A stretch of 64,000 nucleotides of DNA, taken from the NCBI GenBank assembly GCA_049115935.1, contig JAGDZK010000023.1:62001-126000 (forward strand). The letters run 5' to 3'. The translations under genes were made by a program, and so were the position numbers. This document shows positions 16,651-25,373 of the stretch, in pieces (within the stretch, counting starts at the first letter, position 1; the number at the start of each line of letters is the position of its first letter). This DNA comes from Bermanella sp049115935 (GTDB lineage: Bacteria; Pseudomonadota; Gammaproteobacteria; Pseudomonadales; Oceanobacteraceae). The notes beneath the pieces are model-generated. The model was not told the DNA's origin and did no database searches. It saw only the letters and a program-made list of their open reading frames with translations.

Positions 16651-18026
16651 TAAGCATCAACAGCTGTATTGATATCGCTTTCTTGCCTCGAAGACGTTAC
16701 CTGCCAAGGCACATCAACACCCAGTTCTTTTGCTATTGCTACACTGGACTCCACGGCGGCATCCAGTAATGGAAAGCGATTAGCCATGTACGAGCCACAG
16801 ATTTTAACTGAGCTTTGTTTGTTAAGCTGTTGCAACTGTTTGATAGATTGACGGCTTTCTAGTGTGACCAGTGGACGTGAGAACTGTGCTTGGCTGAGAA
16901 TAGATTCTGGCGCAGGCTGTTTAATAGGGTGCCATGTTTGAAAAACTGGCTGTTGATCTTTATACGTACTAAACGCCTTAGTTAAATCCACCGTGGTGGC
17001 CGCTCTGCTTTCATTTTTACTTAATAAGTAACTGACAGGGCTTGCACTTTCTGCATCAAATATAAGCGTAGAATCCGTATGCAACACCATGGTTGAATGC
17101 TCTAATGGAATAGAGCCAAGTAACTTGGCTTGCTGTTGCTGCAAATCATCATCACTAAGCGATAATATATTTGCTGCAATATCAGCTTGGCACGCCACCA
17201 CAACCTGATCAAACTCATCAAGCCTTGATTGATTGGTTTGAGTATCTTTAACCGTTACCCGTACATTACCCGCGCCTTGTTCAACCTTTATCACTTCATG
17301 AGAGCACTTCACTTCATAGCCTTTTGTGATCTTAGGAATGATGCCATCAACGCCTAGCTTTGCACGCACAATACCTTGTTTCATCACACCACAGGTTAAA
17401 TATTCTAAGATTAAGTCAGCAGGATAATTCCCTACAGATTCAAAATCACACGTTAATGTGACGGCTAGAGCCGGCAATAACATATGATCAATAAATTGAT
17501 CAGAAAATGTTTGGTTTGATAAATACTCTTTAAACGTAATACCTGCTAAATAAGACCGATTCTTCAAAAAGTCTTTTTTAATAACCTTAAAGAAACACCA
17601 TTGTTGATAAGCCAGTGCCAAACCTGTTCTGGTTAAACTATTACGATTTAAATAGCTTAGTTTCAAACCAAGTAACTTACGATTGTGGTACTGGAAGAAA
17701 GGGGTAATAGAATGAGTATCAGATAGATATTGAAATACACCAGCATGATCACTGCTTTCCATTTCAATATCTAAATATTCATATAGTGCAAATAAACTGG
17801 GGTAATAGCTGGGAGTAAAAATACGCAAAGGTATATCGATACGAGTGCTTAAACCATTTGAATGATAATCAGTAGTGAATACCCCCATACCTGCGCTTTG
17901 ATGACGTTCATACAATGTCACTGAGTACTGCTTACTTAATAACCAAGCAGCAGACAACCCAGCTAAACCAGCACCTATTACAGCTAACCTAGGTTTTATT
18001 TCTGCTGATTCAATGTTCATTGTCAT
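16650..18026 (-). CDS. FAD-dependent oxidoreductase (amine oxidase-like)
   Basis: A 458-residue flavoprotein starting at ATG 18026 behind TCAGGAATT; a TTG 6 bp upstream is possible. A Rossmann dinucleotide-binding motif appears at once (LAVIGAGLAGLSAAWLLSKQ), followed by YERHQSAGMGV for FAD ribose binding. The C-terminal ICGSYMANRFPLLDAAVESS is the second FAD contact of the NAD(P)-binding/amine-oxidase-like group. Proteins of this kind act as desaturases or saturases of lipids and isoprenoids. It is coupled to the methyltransferase downstream, suggesting sequential modification of one substrate. Confidence 0.85.
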   Translation of the reverse strand: MTMNIESAEIKPRLAVIGAGLAGLSAAWLLSKQYSVTLYERHQSAGMGVFTTDYHSNGLSTRIDIPLRIFTPSYYPSLFALYEYLDIEMESSDHAGVFQYLSDTHSITPFFQYHNRKLLGLKLSYLNRNSLTRTGLALAYQQWCFFKVIKKDFLKNRSYLAGITFKEYLSNQTFSDQFIDHMLLPALAVTLTCDFESVGNYPADLILEYLTCGVMKQGIVRAKLGVDGIIPKITKGYEVKCSHEVIKVEQGAGNVRVTVKDTQTNQSRLDEFDQVVVACQADIAANILSLSDDDLQQQQAKLLGSIPLEHSTMVLHTDSTLIFDAESASPVSYLLSKNESRAATTVDLTKAFSTYKDQQPVFQTWHPIKQPAPESILSQAQFSRPLVTLESRQSIKQLQQLNKQSSVKICGSYMANRFPLLDAAVESSVAIAKELGVDVPWQVTSSRQESDINTAVDA

Positions 18027-18207
18027 AGCCAATTCCTGAGCCCAATTATACTGTGATACTAAGTCTCAAACTTTATGCTAACAAGGTTACTTTAGAACAG
18101 ATTGTTGACCTTAAAGGACACTCACAAGCCATAGGCAAGTAAATGGCTAGTCCCTGTGGCATTAGGCTGGCATACTTAACCTAAATAAAAAGTGGTAAGG
18201 GAAAGTC

Positions 18208-19002
18208 ATGTTAATGGATGTGCTGGGCATTTTAATTGGATTTATTTCAATAATGCTACTGTTCAGTTTACTGGTCACCGCATTGGTGCATGGTGCGCAA
18301 GCGGCACTGAACTTGCGTTTTAAAAACCTTAAAGTGGTTTTAAATCAATTTTTTAATAATATGGATTTTGTTGAGCAAAAAGTAACAAATGCCATCCTCA
18401 CTCACATTGAAAATCAATTCCCCAATGGGCTCTATGCCACTGCTTTACCACTGAATATCCCTGGCAATCGATTAAAACTCACCAGTATTGGCCAGCAAGA
18501 ACTCATTACCATTATTAATAATACTCGTGATGTAAGCATTGAAGAAAAAGAGCAATTAAAAAAGAAGGTACAAGATCATTTTCAAACACTTGAAGAAATC
18601 ATGAGTCAGCGCTTTAAACAATGGATGCACCAAATTAGTATCGCGTTAGCGTTTGTGATTTGTTTTGTATTCCAACTGAATTGCTTCTCACTATTAAGCC
18701 AGCTAAATCATGACAGTGTTTTTCGCCAACAAACATTACAATTGGCTGATCAACTCAATGCCCAAACCTCAGTGCCAGATATGAAAGGTGATACCGTACA
18801 AAGCCACTTATCTTCGTTACAATTCGAAATAACACCCAAACAGTGGCCCAACTATTATTTTGCCTTTGAAGTTTCTACCTTAAGTCATTGGCTTGGCATT
18901 ATTTTTAGCAGCATATTAATTTCACTAGGCGCACCATTTTGGTTTAACCGTTTAAAAGACATGGCGAGCCTGCGCGATAACTTATCAAAAGCAAAATCTT
19001 AG
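18208..19002 (+). CDS. Hypothetical membrane protein
   Basis: A 264-residue protein of unknown function. It has an N-terminal membrane helix (residues about 5-30), a long helical, charged middle part (residues 45-145) that could be a coiled coil, a second helix (IALAFVICFVFQLNCFSLL), and a third near residue 235 (LGIIFSSILISLGAPFWF). The start ATG 18208 has TAAGGG 7 bp upstream; ATG 18214 is also possible. It reads with hinT, which starts 21 bp later, so the two are probably cotranscribed. Confidence 0.75.
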   Translation: MLMDVLGILIGFISIMLLFSLLVTALVHGAQAALNLRFKNLKVVLNQFFNNMDFVEQKVTNAILTHIENQFPNGLYATALPLNIPGNRLKLTSIGQQELITIINNTRDVSIEEKEQLKKKVQDHFQTLEEIMSQRFKQWMHQISIALAFVICFVFQLNCFSLLSQLNHDSVFRQQTLQLADQLNAQTSVPDMKGDTVQSHLSSLQFEITPKQWPNYYFAFEVSTLSHWLGIIFSSILISLGAPFWFNRLKDMASLRDNLSKAKS

Positions 19003-19023
19003 CTTTAATATTGGAGAATCATC

Positions 19024-19383
19024 ATGCAAAAACCTGTACCGGCTGATGCCACGATATTCAGTAAAATTATCGATAAAGAAATCCCAGCGGATATCGTTTA
19101 TGAAGATGAGCTTTGCTTAGCCTTTAAAGATATTCACCCATGCGCCCCTGTGCATATTTTAGTCATCCCCAAAAAACCATTGCCACGGCTATGTGATGCC
19201 ACAGACGAAGATAAACAATTATTAGGTCACTTAAATCTAGTTGCCAACCAAGTAGCCGCTGATGCTGGTATTGGTGATGCCTTTCGCTTAGTGGTCAATA
19301 ATGGTGAGGGGGCGTGTCAGAGTGTGTTTCATCTGCATTACCATGTAATTGGTGGTCGCACGTTACAGTGGCCACCGGGTTAG
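19024..19383 (+). CDS. hinT: HIT-family purine nucleoside phosphoramidase (HinT-like)
   Basis: A 119-residue histidine triad protein. It opens ATIFSKIIDKEIPADIVYED, the canonical HinT start, and ends with the catalytic triad HLHYHVIGG. The family hydrolyses AMP-lysine and aminoacyl-adenylates. Length and motif are typical. The start ATG 19024 has TTGGAGAATC 5 bp upstream. A terminator-like hairpin follows at 19440. Confidence 0.95.
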   Translation: MQKPVPADATIFSKIIDKEIPADIVYEDELCLAFKDIHPCAPVHILVIPKKPLPRLCDATDEDKQLLGHLNLVANQVAADAGIGDAFRLVVNNGEGACQSVFHLHYHVIGGRTLQWPPG

Positions 19384-19439
19384 CTTCTCTACTTTACTTA
19401 GCTTTACAGATTATTGATTCCAGTTCACTTTCTTCAAAT

Positions 19440-19466
19440 GCCCATTAGGTTAAAATGGGCTTTTTA
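19440..19466 (+). terminator. Intrinsic terminator after hinT
   Basis: GCCCATT pairs with AATGGGC across a short loop, followed by TTTTTATT. Confidence 0.75.
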
Positions 19467-19480
19467 TTGGCAGCAACATA

Positions 19481-20005
19481 ATGAAACTTATAAAGACACT
19501 TTTCCTACTTTCACCTCTTTGTTTATTTGGTTGTACAACAGAAGAGGATGAGCCAACAGCGCTGCAAGGTACTTGGCAATCAGCAGAATTTATTGATTCA
19601 CAAAGCGACAAAACCTCCGATATTATTTATGAATTCAGCGGCAATAACTTTAAAGAACTGATTTCGATTAAGAATAACGACGACACTTACCAATTAGTTG
19701 AATCTTCAGGAAGCTTTGAAATTTTGGAAGAACCCATTACAAGTGAGGGAGGGTCAGAAGCTTATCAAATAAACTTTACCTACGATCGTGATGAAAACGC
19801 AGTTAAGTACGATATTGCCTATATTCAAGATGGCGAACTATTTTTTGGGAGCGCTCTTCAAGCAGACTGCGGTGACGATACATATGCAATTGTCACAACT
19901 GAAACAACCACTTCAGGCGGGCAAGTTATTTCGACCGAAAAAACCACCTGTTACTCAAGACCAACAAAACTAAACTTCAGTTTGCCCTTTGATAGTATTG
20001 ATTAA
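19481..20005 (+). CDS. Putative lipoprotein
   Basis: A 174-residue protein with a lipoprotein signal peptide: KLIKTLFLLSPLCLFGC places the lipidated cysteine at residue 18. The mature part is acidic, opens with ALQGTWQSAEFID and looks like a beta-rich lipocalin-like or extracellular small domain, with two further cysteines. No family is recognised. Its stop abuts that of ybgE on the other strand without a spacer. Confidence 0.75.
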   Translation: MKLIKTLFLLSPLCLFGCTTEEDEPTALQGTWQSAEFIDSQSDKTSDIIYEFSGNNFKELISIKNNDDTYQLVESSGSFEILEEPITSEGGSEAYQINFTYDRDENAVKYDIAYIQDGELFFGSALQADCGDDTYAIVTTETTTSGGQVISTEKTTCYSRPTKLNFSLPFDSID

Positions 20006-20305
20006 TTAAAGCACCCACATCCAAACCGCAAGGCCTGCTATAGGCCAACATAATATGGGGCTAAACATAGTTTTAGCCACCATATTATAAGGTTTAAACC
20101 CAACACCATGAACAAAGCAACCGCACATAGCGAGCATCACCAAGCTTAATAAGCCGTGATCTAATTCGGTCAAATCACGGGCAATATGCTGTGGAAACAA
20201 TAAAATAAACACAGATAAGCCAATACCAACTATGAAGGATAACACTCGAGTTAACGGATGGTTTAAGCTTTCTAGTACCTTGGTTAGCAAATTATCACCT
20301 GTCAT
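20006..20305 (-). CDS. ybgE: Cytochrome bd operon protein YbgE
   Basis: A 99-residue membrane protein with three hydrophobic segments and the family-typical CGCFVHGVGFKPYN, which corresponds to the HGVGF-P motif of E. coli YbgE. It sits at the end of the cyd operon, as in E. coli. Its role in cytochrome bd assembly or function is not defined. The start ATG 20305 follows TTAGGTAATAAA. Confidence 0.88.
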   Translation of the reverse strand: MTGDNLLTKVLESLNHPLTRVLSFIVGIGLSVFILLFPQHIARDLTELDHGLLSLVMLAMCGCFVHGVGFKPYNMVAKTMFSPILCWPIAGLAVWMWVL

Positions 20306-20341
20306 TTTATTACCTAACTCTGCGTTTATTAATACAACTTA

Positions 20342-20458
20342 TTAATCTTTTAAGTCCGGTTCGCGGTCTAGGTTTTCATTCACCTCTAACCAAAGTGCGT
20401 TTAAGATACCAAAACTACACGCCAGTAATACACCCAAAATCCAAGCAAAATACCACAT
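20342..20458 (-). CDS. cydX: Cytochrome bd-I oxidase small subunit CydX
   Basis: A 38-residue single-helix protein: MWYFAWILGVLLACSFGILN, then ALWLEVNENLD and a charged tail. CydX binds CydA and stabilises the haem-containing oxidase. It lies between cydB and ybgE with a strong ribosome site (GAGGTGATGACA) before ATG 20458. The opening MWYFAWILG matches the CydX family closely. Confidence 0.95.
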   Translation of the reverse strand: MWYFAWILGVLLACSFGILNALWLEVNENLDREPDLKD

Positions 20459-20537
20459 TGTCATCACCTCAAATTATTCGTTCAATCGTGCCATGGGCTG
20501 ATCAACTGGCCCATGACAATAGCATCTGGTTAATGCC

Positions 20538-21677
20538 TTAATAAGTACCGTACTTATTATCTTCAATGTGCTGCGTACTAATACGGCCCCACATTTTGTA
20601 ATATCCCCATGTTGTATAAAGCAAAATAATCGGTACAAAAATCATTGCCACTACAAACATAACATTTAGGGTTTTCTCACTGGAAACCACATCCCATACC
20701 GTCAAGCTTACCTGCGGATTAATGCTAGAAGGCATAATAAATGGGAACAAACTAAATCCTGCAGTACATATAATGCTGCTCACAGCAATTGAACTTGATA
20801 TAAACGTCAATGCACTTTTATTTTTAAGCGTAAATAACATCGTCAACAATAACCCTGCAAACGCTAAAATAGGCGCTGCAATAGTCACAGGGTAAAGCGT
20901 ATAATTGTTTAACCAAGCTCCTTCCATTGTTGTCACGGTTTTCGCCATAGGTGTCATGGCTTGCCCCACTTCTTTACTCATGTCGGTGATGACATAACCG
21001 TCTACCCAAAACATCAAACAAACACCTGCAAACATAAAGGCAAACAAAGTAATTAATGCCGTCACTATGGTAGCCTTGCGTGTACGCTCATGTAACTCAT
21101 CTTGAGTACGCATTTGTAAATACGCAGCGCCATGCATAACCAGCATGGCTAAACTGACAATACCAACCAATAAAGCAAACGGTGCCAATAACCCAAAAAA
21201 GCCACCCTCATAAAAGCTGCGCATGGTGTTATCAAGGGTAAAAGGTAGCCCTAAAAATAAATTACCAAATGCCACACCGAATACCAATGAAGGTACCGCG
21301 CCACCTATGGTTAACAACCAGTCCCAGTTATTGCGCCATTTCTCTTCCTCAATTTTTGAGCGATATTCAAATCCTACCGGACGAAAAAACATGGCGAACA
21401 ACACAAGTAACAATGCGAAATACAAACCACTAAAAGCAGTGGCATATACCACAGGCCAAGCCGCAAAAATAGCGCCACCTGCGGTGATGAACCATACCTG
21501 ATTGCCATCCCAGTGCGGGCCGACCGTGTTAAGCATCACACGACGTTCGTTGTCCGTTTTTCCTACAACTTTTAATAAACTCAACACACCCATATCAAAG
21601 CCGTCGGTCACCGCCCAGCCAATCAACAGCACCCCTATGAGCACCCACCAAATCAGTTTTAAACTTTCGTAATCCAT
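20538..21677 (-). CDS. cydB: Cytochrome bd ubiquinol oxidase subunit II
   Basis: A 379-residue integral membrane subunit of the cytochrome bd quinol oxidase, which reduces O2 to water without pumping protons. The N-terminus has the conserved IGWAVTDGFDMGVLSLL and the segment GPHWDGNQVWFITAGGAIFAA typical of CydB. There are about eight hydrophobic segments. The start ATG 21677 follows AAGGAGCC, 9 bp after the cydA stop. Confidence 0.97.
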   Translation of the reverse strand: MDYESLKLIWWVLIGVLLIGWAVTDGFDMGVLSLLKVVGKTDNERRVMLNTVGPHWDGNQVWFITAGGAIFAAWPVVYATAFSGLYFALLLVLFAMFFRPVGFEYRSKIEEEKWRNNWDWLLTIGGAVPSLVFGVAFGNLFLGLPFTLDNTMRSFYEGGFFGLLAPFALLVGIVSLAMLVMHGAAYLQMRTQDELHERTRKATIVTALITLFAFMFAGVCLMFWVDGYVITDMSKEVGQAMTPMAKTVTTMEGAWLNNYTLYPVTIAAPILAFAGLLLTMLFTLKNKSALTFISSSIAVSSIICTAGFSLFPFIMPSSINPQVSLTVWDVVSSEKTLNVMFVVAMIFVPIILLYTTWGYYKMWGRISTQHIEDNKYGTY

Positions 21678-21686
21678 GATGGCTCC

Positions 21687-23288
21687 TTACACTAATTCTT
21701 TGCGTGATTGCTGAGGCATAGCTGCTTCAACACCACCTGAGTTTTTTTGTTCCCAGAAATAACGACCAGTATGCAGAGCACTTGGGCCTAAGCGTGCAAA
21801 CTTAATCATCAAGTACATCTCAACAATTAGCAGGCCAGTATAAAAGACAATGAAACCACTTAGACTCAACCACAAGTCCGATGCACTGCGTGAAGACACT
21901 GATAATGCCGTCGGTAAGATCTCACCAATAGACCAAGGTTGGCGGCCAAACTCCGCTACAAACCAACCCATCTCGCAGGCGATCCATGGCGCTGGCAAAC
22001 ACACGATTAATGCTTTCAATAACCAACGTTGATGCTCCACTGTGTGTTTCGCCGAGTAGTAAAATGATGCAGCTATTAAGAACAGCATAATGAAACCTAA
22101 CCCCACCATTATGCGGAAGGTGAAGAACATAGGCACCACACGGGGTATGGTATCTTGTGCGGCCATTTGAATTTGTTCGTCTGATGCATCCACTACGTTA
22201 TCGGTGTAACGCTTAAGCAATAAGCCATAACCTAAATCTTTTTTCACTTCATTAAAGGCGGCTATATTTTCTTGGCTATCGTTACCGGATTTGAGTTCTT
22301 GCAAAATACCATAAGCATTCATACCAGAACGAATGCGCACTTCGTGTTCGCTAATTAAGTCTTTAATCCCGGTCACTTCTTCATCTAATGAACGGGTAGC
22401 AATCAAACCTAACGCATAAGGAATTTTAATGGCGTAATCCGTATGCATGGTTTCTTCATTTGGCCAGCCAATCAAAGTAAACGATGCAGGTGGTTGATGG
22501 GTATCCCATTCCGCCTCAATAGCAGCAAGCTTAGTTCGTTGAACATCGCCCAACTCATAACCGGATTCATCACCCAGAACAATCACAGATAAAATAGACG
22601 CCAAACCAAAGCTAGCAGCGATGGCAAATGAGCGACGTGCAAACGGTAAGTCACGTTTTTTCAACATGAAGTAAGCACTAATCGCCAAGACAAACATGGC
22701 ACCCGTGACATATCCTGCTGATACTGTGTGCACAAATTTAACTTGCGCCACGGGGTTAAAAATCAACTCGGAGAAGCTGGTCATTTCCATGCGCATGGTT
22801 TCAAAGTTAAATTCGGCACCCACTGGGTTTTGCATCCAACCATTAGCAATCAAAATCCAGAGTGCTGATAAGTTAGAACCAATCGCTACTAACCATGTCA
22901 CCATCAAATGTTGGTATTTAGTTAAACGATCCCAGCCGAAGAAGAATAATCCAATGAAGGTGGATTCTAAAAAGAACGCCATCAAACCTTCAATGGCAAG
23001 CGGTGCTCCGAATACGTCACCCACATAATGTGAGTAATAAGCCCAGTTAGTACCAAACTGAAACTCCATGGTAAGACCTGTGGTCACGCCCAAGGCAAAG
23101 TTAATACCAAATAACTTACCCCAGTATTTCACCATGTCTTTATAAACTTGCTTACCCGTCATCACGTAAACGCTTTCCATGATGGCAAGAATAAACGCTA
23201 ACCCTATGGTAAGCGGTACAAACAAAAAGTGATAAAACGCCGTGATGGCAAACTGCAACCGCGACAGATCAACAACCGTATCATCCAT
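21687..23288 (-). CDS. cydA: Cytochrome bd ubiquinol oxidase subunit I
   Basis: The 533-residue haem-bearing subunit. The N-terminal haem b595 ligand is H20 in ITAFYHFLFVPLTIG; the GLTMEFQFGTNWAYYSHYVG and AIEGLMAFFLESTFIGLFFFG blocks are characteristic. The periplasmic Q-loop (around residues 240-330) includes the quinol-site FTLIGWPNEET and is of the long type. Late helices contain WIACEMGWFVAEFGRQPW. It overlaps the cydP gene by 8 nt. Confidence 0.98.
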   Translation of the reverse strand: MDDTVVDLSRLQFAITAFYHFLFVPLTIGLAFILAIMESVYVMTGKQVYKDMVKYWGKLFGINFALGVTTGLTMEFQFGTNWAYYSHYVGDVFGAPLAIEGLMAFFLESTFIGLFFFGWDRLTKYQHLMVTWLVAIGSNLSALWILIANGWMQNPVGAEFNFETMRMEMTSFSELIFNPVAQVKFVHTVSAGYVTGAMFVLAISAYFMLKKRDLPFARRSFAIAASFGLASILSVIVLGDESGYELGDVQRTKLAAIEAEWDTHQPPASFTLIGWPNEETMHTDYAIKIPYALGLIATRSLDEEVTGIKDLISEHEVRIRSGMNAYGILQELKSGNDSQENIAAFNEVKKDLGYGLLLKRYTDNVVDASDEQIQMAAQDTIPRVVPMFFTFRIMVGLGFIMLFLIAASFYYSAKHTVEHQRWLLKALIVCLPAPWIACEMGWFVAEFGRQPWSIGEILPTALSVSSRSASDLWLSLSGFIVFYTGLLIVEMYLMIKFARLGPSALHTGRYFWEQKNSGGVEAAMPQQSRKELV

Positions 23289-23508
23289 CGTTATTCTCCG
23301 TTTGTTTATTAATTTTAAGGGAATTTGTTTTTAAAACGGGTAAACCCATTTGCTGCTCAACGCTATTATTGGCTTGGGTTAAATCCACAGGGTCTGAGAA
23401 AAACTGCCACTTAATGGCAAAAATAACCACAAGCTTAATCAGCAGCACGATGGTAATTTCGCGTACCAGTGGTATTTTAAATATTGATTTGGGTCGTTCG
23501 CTTTGCAC
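23281..23508 (-). CDS. cydP: Cytochrome oxidase putative small subunit CydP
   Basis: A 75-residue single-helix protein (IPLVREITIVLLIKLVVIFA followed by IKWQFFSDPV) matching the CydP family, which lies directly upstream of cydA in several gammaproteobacteria. It overlaps cydA by 8 nt. The C-terminal 30 residues are polar. It is thought to be an accessory subunit of the bd oxidase. Confidence 0.85.
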   Translation of the reverse strand: MQSERPKSIFKIPLVREITIVLLIKLVVIFAIKWQFFSDPVDLTQANNSVEQQMGLPVLKTNSLKINKQTENNDG

Positions 23509-23520
23509 AATGCCCCCAGC

Positions 23521-24075
23521 TTATTCCTGGTTTTTCTTGCCCATTATTTTGTCTTTCATATCTAAAAGCTTGCTAATGCCAGAGCCTAACTTCATCAAGC
23601 TTTCTAGTTTTTCAGGACTTAACGTATTTAAGTGATCTCCCCACTGAGTGAGCAGCTCTAACAAATCATGAATTTCTTCAATACGCTTTTGCGCATAAAC
23701 TTCATCTTCGTTTTGCGCATCTTCTAATAAGTTGGCACGCAATAATGACATAGTGGGGTCTATTTCCCGCTTGCGACGCTCTTCGAACACGGTTTTAGCC
23801 ATATCCCAAATGGAACCTGCCGTTACAAAATAGTCTTTACGATCACCTGCCACATGCTGCATCTGAATCAAGCGCCAAGACTGCAACTCTTTAAGCCCCA
23901 TACTCACATTGCCACGGCTGATTTTTAACGTTTCGGCAATTTGGTCTGCGTTCAAAGCATTAGGGTGTATCACCAACAAGGCTAATATTTGCCCAACTGT
24001 GCGATTGAAGCCCCAGCGACTGCCCATTTCGCCAAAGTGAAAAACAAATACCTTGGCTTTTTCTGGTAATTCCAT
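23521..24075 (-). CDS. GbsR/MarR-family transcriptional regulator of the cyd operon
   Basis: A 184-residue winged-helix regulator. The helix-turn-helix is in LVIHPNALNADQIAETLKIS and RGNVSMGLKELQSWRLIQ, with the wing VAGDRKDYFVTAGSIWDM. The layout (MGSRWGFNRTVGQILALL at the start) is typical of GbsR-type proteins, which bind ligands through an N-terminal cavity. It is the first gene of the cyd operon (12 bp before cydP). A perfect 18-bp palindrome lies 19 bp upstream of its start, so autoregulation and control of cytochrome bd are likely. Confidence 0.88.
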   Translation of the reverse strand: MELPEKAKVFVFHFGEMGSRWGFNRTVGQILALLVIHPNALNADQIAETLKISRGNVSMGLKELQSWRLIQMQHVAGDRKDYFVTAGSIWDMAKTVFEERRKREIDPTMSLLRANLLEDAQNEDEVYAQKRIEEIHDLLELLTQWGDHLNTLSPEKLESLMKLGSGISKLLDMKDKIMGKKNQE

Positions 24076-24094
24076 ATGTACGTATCTTTTAAAG

Positions 24095-24112
24095 TTTCAG
24101 AAATTTCTGAAA
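24095..24112. promoter_or_regulatory. 18-bp palindrome, candidate operator for the cyd regulator
   Basis: TTTCAGAAATTTCTGAAA is its own reverse complement and lies 19 bp upstream of the regulator start. No other gene uses this position. Its length and symmetry fit a dimeric winged-helix regulator. Confidence 0.65.
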
Positions 24113-24126
24113 ATTATGAACTTAAA

Positions 24127-24140
24127 CTGATTTATGTCAA
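24127..24140. promoter_or_regulatory. FNR/Anr-like box 1
   Basis: CTGATTTATGTCAA (reverse complement TTGACATAAATCAG) fits TTGAT-N4-ATCAA with two mismatches. It lies 52 bp upstream of the regulator start. Confidence 0.5.
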
Positions 24141-24230
24141 GAAAAAGCCCATTTTCACCCTTCTACCCCTTAATACACTGGGTGTAATCACTTGTATTAG
24201 TCATTAAGCACTTAAAAAGAGGTAGACGAC

Positions 24231-24244
24231 CTGATTTATATCAG
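24231..24244. promoter_or_regulatory. FNR/Anr-like box 2
   Basis: CTGAT-TTAT-ATCAG has symmetric arms and two mismatches to the FNR consensus. It lies between the cyd operon and the YebC-family gene (start 24356), so it could serve either. Confidence 0.45.
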
Positions 24245-24355
24245 TAAATACTAATATAATAGAAATACAAGTTATTGCTGGGTAATGAGCAAAGGTTCCC
24301 TAGTTCCCGCCTTACAGGTAGAATTTGCCCCTTTAGAAATCAACGAGAGCACAAA

Positions 24356-25078
24356 ATGGGTCGCGCCTATCAAAACCGTAAAGAGTCCATGGCCAAAACA
24401 TCTGACGCTAAAGCCAAGGTGTACAGCAAATACGGCCGTGAAATTTATGTAGTCGCCAAAAAAGGTGGCCTTGATCCCGATGGCAACCTAGCATTACGTA
24501 GCTTGATTGACCGCGCCAAAAAAGACCAAGTACCTGGCCACGTGATTGATAAGGCCATCGACAAAGCCAAAGGCGGCGGCGGTGAAGATTTTGATACGGC
24601 TCGCTATGAAGGCTACGGCCCAGGTAGCACCATGGTCATCGTAGACTGCTTAACCGATAACCCAAACCGTACCTTTGGTGATGTGCGCCAAGCCTTCACC
24701 AAGACCAAATGTAAAATTGGTACTTCTGGTGCCGTTAGTCACATGTTCGACCACAGTGCGATTATCGTGTTTGCTGGTGAAGACGAAGAAGCCATCTTAG
24801 AAATCCTAATGGAAGCCGATGTTGATGTAACTGACATCGAATGCGAAGACGGAAAAATCACTGTCTTTGCACCACATACTGAATATTTCAAAGCCAAAAC
24901 CGCTATCACTGAGGCGTTAGGTGACGTTGAGTTTGATGTGGATGAAATTCAATTCATTCCGCAAAATACAACCGAAGTAAAAGGCGATGACGTGGCATTA
25001 TTTGAAAAGTTCATCGACATGCTGAACGATTTAGATGATGTGCAAAATATTTATCACAACGCTGAAATCGTTGAGTAA
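24356..25078 (+). CDS. YebC/PmpR/TACO1-family regulator or translation factor
   Basis: A 240-residue protein. ATG 24356 (MGRAYQNRKESMAKTSDAKA) is chosen over an in-frame ATG 81 bp upstream, because the family begins here and GAGAG precedes it. Motifs are KKGGLDPDGNLALRSLIDRA, PGHVIDKAIDKAKGGGG, YEGYGPGSTMVIVDCLTDNPNR and GTSGAVSHMF. The long insertions resemble YeeN more than YebC. Members were described as transcription regulators and as factors that relieve ribosome stalling, so the exact role is uncertain. Confidence 0.93.
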   Translation: MGRAYQNRKESMAKTSDAKAKVYSKYGREIYVVAKKGGLDPDGNLALRSLIDRAKKDQVPGHVIDKAIDKAKGGGGEDFDTARYEGYGPGSTMVIVDCLTDNPNRTFGDVRQAFTKTKCKIGTSGAVSHMFDHSAIIVFAGEDEEAILEILMEADVDVTDIECEDGKITVFAPHTEYFKAKTAITEALGDVEFDVDEIQFIPQNTTEVKGDDVALFEKFIDMLNDLDDVQNIYHNAEIVE

Positions 25079-25096
25079 TCTAAACATTTAAAAATA

Positions 25097-25121
25097 AAAA
25101 AGGCGCGAAAGCGCCTTTTTT
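25097..25121 (+). terminator. Intrinsic terminator after the YebC-family gene
   Basis: AAGGCGC-GAAA-GCGCCTT is followed by a T-run, 20 bp after the stop. Confidence 0.9.
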
Positions 25122-25373
25122 AGCTTTTCCATAAAGTGTTGTACGTCAGGTATTTCACAGCCTACAAATTGAATGCCCTGCAATACAAAAACAGATATTA
25201 ACAGTCACTAAGTCCTACGGCATCTTTTCTGCCTGATTGCGATGACTCAAGAATATTATGCGCATCACAGGGTTTAAGTGACTTGCTTTATAATGACATT
25301 TACTTTGATGAAGCTACTAATTGATCCCCACCATGAATATGGATACCCTTATGCTAAAAACATAGGCTAACCC

